Of a DNA stretch of 64,000 bases, positions 17,264 to 25,228 are shown in pieces (position 1 is the first letter of the stretch; each line of letters begins with the position of its first letter). A model generated the notes under the pieces. The model ran no database searches, was not told where the DNA came from, and was given only the letters and a program-made list of their open reading frames with translations. The translations under genes and the position numbers were made by a program. Location: contig NC_027865.1 of NCBI RefSeq assembly GCF_000187245.1, forward strand, positions 1 to 64,000, given 5' to 3'. Source of the DNA: Ogataea parapolymorpha DL-1 (lineage: Eukaryota > Ascomycota > Pichiomycetes > Pichiales > Pichiaceae).

Positions 17264-20209
17264 ATGGTGAACCAAAAACTGCTTATAGGAGTCGATGTTG
17301 GTGGCACAAACACCGACTCGGTGCTGATCAATCCCCTTGCACTGGACACATCGAACCGTGGAGTCCTCTCGTGGAACAAGTCTGCCACAACGGCCGATGT
17401 TTCGGACGGAATCCAGAAAGCCATCAGGAGTCTACTGACGGATTGTCCAGAAGTGGCCAAAAACGAAATTGCCTCGGTGACTATTGGAACCACTCACTTC
17501 ATCAACGCGGTCATTGAACAGGATGCGGCAAAGCTGGAAAAAGTAGCCGTTCTCCGGTTGAGTACCAACTACTCCAAGTATGCTCCTCCATTTTCCGACT
17601 TTCCTGGCGGGCTCCGTTCAGTTATGGAAGGATACACAGCCATTATTAAAGGTGGTCACAGAATTGATGGGACAGAAGTTCAGCCATTGGATGAAAGGTC
17701 GGTTAGAGAACATGCGCTCAAGATTCGCGATCTGGGAATTAACTCCATCGTGATTAACGGACAATTTGCCCCAATGTATCATGACCACGAGCAAAGAGCA
17801 GCAGAAATTGTGCGTTCCGTTCTTCCAAAAGCCAACATTGTTCTTTCCAGTACAATTTCAACAATCGGCTTTATTGAGCGCGAGGATGCCTCCATCATCA
17901 ATGCCTCTATCATGTCTTTTGCCAGAAAAATCATTCTGTCTTTCAAGAATGCCATTCGCCATATTGGATTGGAGTGTCCGCTTCTTCTCACCCAGAACGA
18001 TGGAACTGTTGTTTCCACTGCGGAAGCCATGAAAACGCCCGTGAAGACCTTCTCGTCGGGTGCCACCAATTCTATGCGAGGAGCAGCTATTTTGTGTGCC
18101 GAGGAAGACTGGGCCAAAGGCCAATCGATCATTGTGGCGGATATTGGCGGTACTACCACGGACGTTGGTCTGCTGCTTCCTTCCGGCTTTCCCCGTCAGT
18201 CTTCTGCGTATTCCTTTATTGCTGGCGTGAGAACCAATTTCTCAATGCCTCACGTGGAGTCTATCGGCCTCGGGGGCGGTTCTATAGTCAAGATAGCCAA
18301 GGACCTCACCATTGGGCCGGAATCAACAGGCGCAAATCTGCTAACAGAGGGACTGGTGTTTGGAGGAAAAACTACAACTGCGACTGACTTGACGGTTGCA
18401 ATTGGTCTGGAAGACGAAACTATCGAGGATAAAAGCATATTCCAGGTTGGCGATGGTCAGAAAGTGGTTGGCAAATTTTCTGAGGATGTGAAGCAAGCGT
18501 TCAAGCAAGAAGTAAAGGAAATGCTGGAAAATGCCATTGACAGAATGAAGACGTCTCCTGAACCAATACCTGTGCTGCTCGTTGGGGGAGGATCGATGAT
18601 TGCTCCACAGGAGCTGGACGGTGCAAGCAAGGTATTCAGACCACCATTTTTTGGAGTGGTCAACGCCATTGGAGCAGCTGTGGGCAAGATCTCGGCCACC
18701 GTCCAGGCTATCAAACGGATGGAGCCGTCAGACGATAAGGATGCCCTTCTGGAGCAGCTAAAGCTTCAGGCCGTGGAAAAAGCAGTGGCCAAGGGTGCAA
18801 TAAGAGACTCTTTGGTCTATGATGACATTGTTGTGAACCCGATTCCTTACGTCCCAAACACAATCGAGTTCATGGTGAAAGTCATTGGTGAAGTAGACTA
18901 CCAGGCTATGCACTACTCTGTTCCTGACGAAGGAGACAGTGAGTTTGAAGAATCCGGAGGTAGTGTTGCAAAACACTCTGAAACCTCTGCAAACTATATT
19001 GAGCATCATCTGAAGTTCGATGTGAGGGCCTACAGACCATTCATTAACAGCGAGAAAGAGTGGATCTTATCTGAAATTGACTGTGAATTTTTAAGAATCG
19101 GTACATATATTTTGGGATGCGGCGGAGGAGGAACACCATACCACCATTATTTGGCCTTGAGACACATGGTTCGTGCTGGCAAGCCCGTGAAGGTGATCAG
19201 GGCGCAAGACTTTCCAAAATATCAGAAAGGTGACGGAGCCGTCGTCGCGGTCGGCTACGCTGGATCTCCAACGGTCGGCTTAGAACAACTTTCGGGCGAC
19301 GAGATGGTGCACGGGTACAACTTGGTGAAACGGTTCAGCAACATCACGCCTCAGGCGTCGCTTCCATGGGAAATTGGAGGCGGAAATGGTTTGACTGGGC
19401 TCAAAATAGCAGCAGATCTGGGTATCCCCTGTGTGGATGCAGATTTTATGGGCAGAGCGTATCCGCTGTTGTGGCAGATGATTCCGGTTTGCTATTCCGA
19501 GCAGCCATGTTTTCCACCCTGTGCGCTCGCAGATGGCAACGGAACAACCATGTTGCTTTCTGAGGCTGCCAGCGACGTGATCGTGGAGAAAGTGTTTAGG
19601 GCGGCGTTGTCAGAGATCGGAGCACATTGCGGCATGGTTTCGTTCATGACCGCAGAAGACATTTCCCAGAGGAGTATCCACAATACCACATCGCTCGCCT
19701 GGAAGATTGGGAGAGCAGTTCACACTGCACGGCAGAATTCTGAGGTGCAAAACTGCGCCGAGTATATTATTGAGGCCTGTGGTGGACCCGAAACAGCGAA
19801 GAAAATATTTACCGGAAAAATCATTCGAGTTGATAGACGGCTGTTCAAAGGCCATGTTTACGGCGAGATTGACGTCAAGGACGAGAACAGCGACGCTGTA
19901 ATGACAATTCCGTTCAAGAATGAAAATATCTACTGTGAGCTAGATGAAAATGGCAGCAAGAAAATCACAGCTTCAGTGCCGGATTTGATTTCTGTCAATG
20001 ACGCAGAGACAGGCGAGGCTCTTGGTACACAGGACTATCGGTACGGGTTACACGTATTTGTACTTGTGATTTCTCCAAGCACAAGATGGACCGACACGGC
20101 CGAGGCGCTCAGAACAGGAGGTCCGTCAAGCTTTGGCTACGATTTTGGCTACACTCCAATCGGAACCTACGTAAAGCCTCATAGCGTGATAGAGGAATAT
20201 ATGAGCTAG
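17264..20209 (+). CDS. Hydantoinase/oxoprolinase-DUF917 fusion protein, copy 1
   Basis: This 981-residue protein joins two modules. Residues 1 to about 520 are the ATP-dependent hydantoinase A/5-oxoprolinase domain of the actin-like ATPase fold. They show the phosphate loop GVDVGGTNTD at 9-18, TIGTTHFINAV, TLTQND-type SSGATNSMRGAAILC, and the second phosphate motif DIGGTTTDVG starting at Asp293. From about 600 comes a DUF917-type domain with ILGCGGGGTPYHH at about 616-628, EIGGGNGLTGL, and DADFMGRAYP. DUF917 has been associated with S-methyl-thiohydantoin desulfurase (from memory). No HyuB-type module is present. Likely role: ATP-driven opening of a cyclic amide such as a hydantoin. It is divergent from an NCS1 permease and has a paralogue at 25221. 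Confidence 0.85.
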   Translation: MVNQKLLIGVDVGGTNTDSVLINPLALDTSNRGVLSWNKSATTADVSDGIQKAIRSLLTDCPEVAKNEIASVTIGTTHFINAVIEQDAAKLEKVAVLRLSTNYSKYAPPFSDFPGGLRSVMEGYTAIIKGGHRIDGTEVQPLDERSVREHALKIRDLGINSIVINGQFAPMYHDHEQRAAEIVRSVLPKANIVLSSTISTIGFIEREDASIINASIMSFARKIILSFKNAIRHIGLECPLLLTQNDGTVVSTAEAMKTPVKTFSSGATNSMRGAAILCAEEDWAKGQSIIVADIGGTTTDVGLLLPSGFPRQSSAYSFIAGVRTNFSMPHVESIGLGGGSIVKIAKDLTIGPESTGANLLTEGLVFGGKTTTATDLTVAIGLEDETIEDKSIFQVGDGQKVVGKFSEDVKQAFKQEVKEMLENAIDRMKTSPEPIPVLLVGGGSMIAPQELDGASKVFRPPFFGVVNAIGAAVGKISATVQAIKRMEPSDDKDALLEQLKLQAVEKAVAKGAIRDSLVYDDIVVNPIPYVPNTIEFMVKVIGEVDYQAMHYSVPDEGDSEFEESGGSVAKHSETSANYIEHHLKFDVRAYRPFINSEKEWILSEIDCEFLRIGTYILGCGGGGTPYHHYLALRHMVRAGKPVKVIRAQDFPKYQKGDGAVVAVGYAGSPTVGLEQLSGDEMVHGYNLVKRFSNITPQASLPWEIGGGNGLTGLKIAADLGIPCVDADFMGRAYPLLWQMIPVCYSEQPCFPPCALADGNGTTMLLSEAASDVIVEKVFRAALSEIGAHCGMVSFMTAEDISQRSIHNTTSLAWKIGRAVHTARQNSEVQNCAEYIIEACGGPETAKKIFTGKIIRVDRRLFKGHVYGEIDVKDENSDAVMTIPFKNENIYCELDENGSKKITASVPDLISVNDAETGEALGTQDYRYGLHVFVLVISPSTRWTDTAEALRTGGPSSFGYDFGYTPIGTYVKPHSVIEEYMS

Positions 20210-20344
20210 AGTATTTTTTTTTTGAGCAAAGCAGTCGGGTTCGGTTGCCGAGGCAGATAAGAAGACCTGGTCCAAATAGCGGAATTCGCGTACGCAATTA
20301 TAACTAAATAAATAGATACACTCGCTCCAAATTTCCTGGCAGCT

Positions 20345-21988
20345 CTAAGCCCAGAGGAAAGTGAGAAGTTTCCAGCCTCTTAGCGGCTCGGATGGAGGCT
20401 CAGGCTTGCTGTGGTAGTCATCCATCAGTGCTGGAAGACAAATCTCCTCTAGAGGCACCTGTTTGGTTTTTTTCACGAACTTGTATCCGAGATAAAAGAT
20501 CACAAACAGAATAGGAGAGCAGTAGGATGAGAACAGCGTGGAGGTGTCCCAGTGGCCGTGGATGAAGGTCGTGAAGCCACCAGTGACCAGCAGAAGGGTC
20601 GAACCGAACAGCGAGATCCACGCACTGGCCTTGGCAATTTTGTTGGTGTACGGAAGGTCGCTGCGGCTGTAGCCCTGGACCTTGAGAGCCTTGTTCATTC
20701 TGATATTGTTGATTGAGATGATGATCCACTCCAGAAGCAGGACGGAAGACGTAATGTTCTGGAACCAGCTGAACACGTTGGCTGCCGTGGAGTCCAGCGT
20801 CATGTACGCCAAGGTCAGGAAGACCAGTCCAACAGCAACCCCCACGTAAGGCACCTTGAGTTTTTTGCTGCTCTTGAGCAGGATTTTAGGGGCCTGGCCC
20901 TTGGCAGCGAGCGAGAACAGAATACGTGAGGTCTGGGTGATGCCGAGATTCGACTCGGACCACGCAGACGACAACGTCAGCGCGTTGACGATATCTGGGA
21001 GCACTTTAATACCGGCTTTTTCGAAAGCAATCACGTATGGCGAGTGTGCGGCAGTGCCGTCGCTGGTTGCAATTTTTGGGTCGTCGTATGGAACAATGAT
21101 ACTCAAAATGAACACGGCGATCATGTACAGACCGACAACTCTGTACAGGATTCTCTTTGCGGCTTTTGGAATGTTAGTACGAGGGTTTCTGGTCTCTCCG
21201 GCCAGCAGAGCAATTCCCTGAACTCCTCCATAAGCATACACCACAGACGACAGAGCAGCCCAGAAACCAATGAACTGTCCCACGCTACCAGTCTTGATGT
21301 ACGATGCAAAGGGACCAGGGTCTCTCCAGTAGTGGAAACCAAGTCTTTCCTGGCCCTTCACTCCGCCAAGGTCGACCACGAGGCCGGCCAGGACAAGAAT
21401 CAAGATCAGAGCGATTTTCAGCAAAGCAAACACAAACTCGACCTCACCGTAGATTCGGATGGAGAAAATGTTGGTGAAGCAGATAGGAACCATGTAGACG
21501 GTGATCCAGATCCCCGGCGACAGGCTGCTCCAGTACTGCATGATAAGAGCGGTGGAAACAAGCGCGCCGGGAAGAATGGCGTTCCAGACTTTGAGCCAGC
21601 CCAACGCAAAGCCAACGGCATCATCGATGAAGATTTCTGCGTGGCGGATGGTGGATCCGGTCAACGGAGCCAGTGCAGCCACCTCAGCAAGTGCCATCTG
21701 GTTCATACCCACAATCAGGCCCACAATCAGGTACGACAGGCACATACCGACAGGCCCTGTCTTGGCAAGCGTTCCTCCGCTGCTGAGAAACAACCCGGTA
21801 CCAAACACTCCGACCAGGGTGATCATACCGATGTGTCTCTCCTTCAGAGCTCTGTGCAGATGGGTGTCGTCCTCTGCGAAGATCTCGATGCCTGCTGCCA
21901 CTTCGGCATCGTGGATGCTGATTGTTTCTAGAACAGCAGTGGTTTTTTTGTCGATCGCCTCGACTTCTTTGGAGCTTTCTGGTTGCAT
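20345..21988 (-). CDS. Amino-acid permease, APC superfamily (yeast AAP type)
   Basis: The 547-residue protein has the yeast amino-acid permease pattern. A polar tail of about 45 residues ends in LHRALKERHIGMITLVGVFGTGLFL at the first segment, then EVAALAPLTGSTIRHAEIFID, a GETRNPRTNIPKAAKRI loop and 12 hydrophobic segments. The RHIG(M)I..G...GTGLF signature is typical of plasma-membrane proton/amino-acid symporters such as Dip5 and Gap1; substrate range is not assignable. The C-terminus is EPLRGWKLLTFLWA. It lies tail-to-tail with the first hydantoinase gene and has CTTATC/GATAAG sites upstream, so nitrogen control is plausible. It could carry amino-acid products or precursors of the locus (inference). 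Confidence 0.85.
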   Translation of the reverse strand: MQPESSKEVEAIDKKTTAVLETISIHDAEVAAGIEIFAEDDTHLHRALKERHIGMITLVGVFGTGLFLSSGGTLAKTGPVGMCLSYLIVGLIVGMNQMALAEVAALAPLTGSTIRHAEIFIDDAVGFALGWLKVWNAILPGALVSTALIMQYWSSLSPGIWITVYMVPICFTNIFSIRIYGEVEFVFALLKIALILILVLAGLVVDLGGVKGQERLGFHYWRDPGPFASYIKTGSVGQFIGFWAALSSVVYAYGGVQGIALLAGETRNPRTNIPKAAKRILYRVVGLYMIAVFILSIIVPYDDPKIATSDGTAAHSPYVIAFEKAGIKVLPDIVNALTLSSAWSESNLGITQTSRILFSLAAKGQAPKILLKSSKKLKVPYVGVAVGLVFLTLAYMTLDSTAANVFSWFQNITSSVLLLEWIIISINNIRMNKALKVQGYSRSDLPYTNKIAKASAWISLFGSTLLLVTGGFTTFIHGHWDTSTLFSSYCSPILFVIFYLGYKFVKKTKQVPLEEICLPALMDDYHSKPEPPSEPLRGWKLLTFLWA

Positions 21989-23596
21989 AATTTGGTAGAC
22001 GAGATGGGAGGCATCTGGCTGCTTTAAATGTGTTGCTGCCGCGGATCCTTTGGCTTTGTATTGCGGATACTCTATGGCTGCTATGCAAACATGTCAAAAT
22101 ATCATGCAACCACTGCTGACGCCATCTATTTTGGGTACCCCGAATAAGCAGCTCTTGCGTTATATGCGTCGAATCAGGTGGCCAGCTAATCAAATAGCTG
22201 GCTTTGACCCCATTGCTTATCTTTTGACGTCAGAAATAATTTTCTGTGCGGCACTCTGCACGCACATCTAACAGCCAAGATAAGAGAATGCTTGGTGGAA
22301 ATACTATTTGTTCCGCGCAAAAACTGGCCCACAAATTTTGCAGGAAACACTGTCTTATTTTGTCGACTTAGTCCGCCGCCTGGCTTGGCATTCCTGCCAT
22401 CTTGGCTACTCGTTTCACTGGACACAGAAGACCAACATAGTTCATCAGAACGACTGTATCATGGCCACGAACAGGCGTATTAGGGCGTAGTCACCGCTTC
22501 CGGAATAGTGCAGCCTTATCACGACCTCTTTTGTCCAAGTTATGCAGTGTCCGCCACAACCACTTTTTTGACTGGTCAATGCGCGGACTGTTGAAGAATC
22601 TGTTCGCAAACAGAGGCAATCTACTCAAGACAGTTTTCTAGTATTCAACACCGTTTACATGTCCTAACACAAACAGAAGCAGGAAAGACGGTAGTCTGTC
22701 ACTCCAGGAGGAGTTTCGAAATTCCTGAAGGGTGCCCGCTATGCCACGCTCTCAAGAGTGCTTTCCCCCCAGCTTTTTATGATTACAGCGCCGGAGGTTA
22801 GAGATTCTCCACAATAGCACTACTGGACGTTAAGACATTACATCAAATTCGCCAGGTTTTATTGGTGTCGTGCTACGTCTTCAATTTGCCTCGGTCCTCT
22901 CTGTCGGTCTCATTGGCGCATAGACCGGCGAGTCATCAAAATCACTGAAAATCAGCTTTTCTCCTCCTACCAATGAAAGGCTTGCTTGAGAGTTTTGAGC
23001 GCAGTTATTGCTCAAATCAGCAACATGCCTAAGATGGAACTTCGTAGATACCTTATATATCTGTGTGCTATCTTCCATTGGTGTGGGTGGGTGGCTTCCT
23101 GCCCGTCCCTACCCGTCCCTGCCGTCCCTGCCGTCGCTGGCTGTGTTCTACTGTTTCATCCGAGAAACGCACGTCAAAACCGGCATGTTTTCGACTCCGA
23201 CCAAAAACACGCTCCATGCCTGTCTCAGTGGTCTTCCTTGCACACCAACCACCTCTGTAGTGGACTTTTCAACCCCTCCCTCCCTTCCGAACCCGCTTCC
23301 TGGCTGTGGCGCAAAACCAATTCGGCCGAATCTCACTCTTATCAGCCTGACGCATCTGGCAGTTGCCAGGTGCAGCTGCATATTTTTTGAGGCTCAACGG
23401 CTACCCAGACTAGGACACGAACAACTGTGGATTCAGTGGAGGTGGCGGCCGCGGGGGCTGTAGATTACTTAGGCCATCCTTATCTCTGTGTGAGCTGACT
23501 TTTCACGCAAGATTGTGCACCTCCTCTGCAGCCAACGCCGTACGTTGATCTGGTGTCGGGAATTTCTCCGCTGTCGGAAAATTCTCTTCAAATCTT
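21989..23596. other. 1.6 kb intergenic with GATA sites, no gene supported
   Basis: This spacer separates the amino-acid permease and the second NCS1 permease, both reading away from it. GATA cores are visible at 22216-22221 (CTTATC), 22279-22284 (GATAAG) and about 22514-22519 (CTTATC). Open frames up to 151 codons around 23000-23460 are low-complexity and Pro/Ser/Cys-rich, with no domain, and I do not annotate them. No TATA box close to 23597 is obvious. Confidence 0.45.
23102..23137. repeat. Short CCGTCCCT tandem repeat
   Basis: CCCGTCCCTA, CCCGTCCCTG, CCGTCCCTG and CCGTCGCTG follow each other directly: four degenerate units of 9-10 bases. It is a minor microsatellite-like repeat inside the gene-free spacer. 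Confidence 0.6.
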
Positions 23597-25228
23597 ATGC
23601 GTCTCCTCTCCGCAATCCACAACTGGCTCGTTCTTGACGATTCCGATGAAGCTAGGAACAGAGACATAGTTCCCATCCCTGTGCACCGCCGCAGATGGAA
23701 GTTTGACGGGTTTGTGTCGTACTGGGCCATCAGCTCTATGTGCGCGGTCACGTGGGCCGGTGGCTCCTCCATCATGTACATGGGGCTTACAGGAGCCCAG
23801 ACGATGGGTGTCATTGTCATTGGAAACCTGATCATCTCCGTTTCGGCCCTAGTGAACAGTATCTACGGCACAAAATACCACATTGGCTACTCTGTGTTCC
23901 AGCGCGTGGTTTTTGGGGTCAAAGGTTCCGTGGTTGGGGTGCTCATCAGGTCCATTCTCTCGGTGGTGTGGTTTGCTTACCAGGCGTGGCTGGGTGGCCT
24001 GTGCATTAACATCATCCTGAGCTCGTGGAGCCAGTCGTACCTGAACATGAAAAATACGCTTCCCGAGTCTGTCCCAATGACAACTCAAGAACTGGTGGGA
24101 TACGTTATTTTCCTAATAATCAGCGTGCCTGTGCTTATGGTGCCCCCAGAATATTATTCACCGTTCCTGGCTAGCGGCTCGCTGTGTATTTTTTTCATCG
24201 GCATCGGGATTACTGCCTGGGCAGTGGTGGACAACGGAAACAGCTACGGCACGATGATGACCAAGCAGCTGAGCACGGCAAACAGTCTGGGCTGGGCCTG
24301 GATTTACGGAATAAACAGCTGGTACTCGAGTCTAGTCGCAGGCATCTCGAACCAGTCAGATTATTCGAGATTCAATAAAAAGGAGTGGCATTCGCACTGG
24401 GGAATTCTGATCGGTTGCAACGTCGCTGGGTTTATCATCCCGCTTTTTGGAATTGTCACGGCAAGCGCGCTGGCGGAAAAATACGGCCAGGAGTTCTGGA
24501 TGCCCAACGATATCTGTATGTTTTGGTTGCAACAGAATTATACAGCGAAATCGCGCGCGGCCGCCTTTTTCTGCGGTGTCGGGCTGACAGTGTCCCAGCT
24601 CGGTGTCAACTGTGTTGGCAACGCCATTAGTGGGGGAATGGACCTTGCATCTGTTTTTCCTCGCTACATCAACATCAGAAGGGGGGCCATTCTGTGTCTT
24701 TTGCTGTCCTGGCCCACCCAGCCGTGGCTCTTCTTCAACTCTTCCTCCACGTTTCTAACCGTTATGTCGTCTTTCTCGGTCTTTATCACTCCGCTAGTGG
24801 CCATCTATCTGTGTGAATTTTTCATTATCAGAAGGGGAATCATCAAGCTTTCTGACTGCTACGTTTTCAGCAAAAACAGCATTTACTGGTACACTGGCGG
24901 CGTAAACTGGCGAAGTCTGCTGAGCTTTGTTTGTGGCTCAGCTCCAGGCCTGCCCGGTCTCATCAATGCTGCAAACCCAAACATCGGCATCAACTCTGGA
25001 GCAATGCATCTGTACTACGGCTCATTTATTTTTCAGTTTGCAATTACTCTAGCTATTCATTATTTTTTGACGTTTTTTTTCAGGGTGCCAATAGGCGAGC
25101 GAGACATGGAAGACTACTTTGACACTTACAGCCCTGCGGAATGCGCCAAGCTTGGCATGATTCCATACGCGGGTCAAGTGTTTGAGGGCGAAGACCCTGA
25201 ATATATTGTTATAGAAGAGTCTAAGTAG
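23597..25228 (+). CDS. NCS1-family permease, copy 2
   Basis: The 543-residue protein is a second NCS1 permease, clearly homologous to the one at 15236. It has RNRDIVPIPVHRRRW before segment 1, GTKYHIGYSVFQRVVFG, GISNQSDYSRFNKKEW (the N-Q-x-D-Y-x-R-F motif), FFCGVGLTVSQLGVNCVGNAISGG and GGVNWRSLLSFVCG. About 12 hydrophobic segments are visible and the tail is acidic. Its reading frame ends inside the 3' end of the convergent second hydantoinase gene (8 shared bases, 25221-25228). The pairing NCS1 plus hydantoinase repeats that at 15236/17264 in a different orientation, which supports a shared pathway. The two copies may import different cyclic substrates. Confidence 0.85.
   Translation: MRLLSAIHNWLVLDDSDEARNRDIVPIPVHRRRWKFDGFVSYWAISSMCAVTWAGGSSIMYMGLTGAQTMGVIVIGNLIISVSALVNSIYGTKYHIGYSVFQRVVFGVKGSVVGVLIRSILSVVWFAYQAWLGGLCINIILSSWSQSYLNMKNTLPESVPMTTQELVGYVIFLIISVPVLMVPPEYYSPFLASGSLCIFFIGIGITAWAVVDNGNSYGTMMTKQLSTANSLGWAWIYGINSWYSSLVAGISNQSDYSRFNKKEWHSHWGILIGCNVAGFIIPLFGIVTASALAEKYGQEFWMPNDICMFWLQQNYTAKSRAAAFFCGVGLTVSQLGVNCVGNAISGGMDLASVFPRYINIRRGAILCLLLSWPTQPWLFFNSSSTFLTVMSSFSVFITPLVAIYLCEFFIIRRGIIKLSDCYVFSKNSIYWYTGGVNWRSLLSFVCGSAPGLPGLINAANPNIGINSGAMHLYYGSFIFQFAITLAIHYFLTFFFRVPIGERDMEDYFDTYSPAECAKLGMIPYAGQVFEGEDPEYIVIEESK

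Noticed and set aside
21044..21931. 295-codon plus-strand frame antisense to the amino-acid permease
   Set aside because: Shadow of the real gene; Gln/Asn/His-rich with no domain.
23008..23463. 151-codon frame rich in Pro, Ser and Cys
   Set aside because: It spans a short CCGTCCCT repeat and overlaps other frames; no homology features, no TATA box at a fitting distance.
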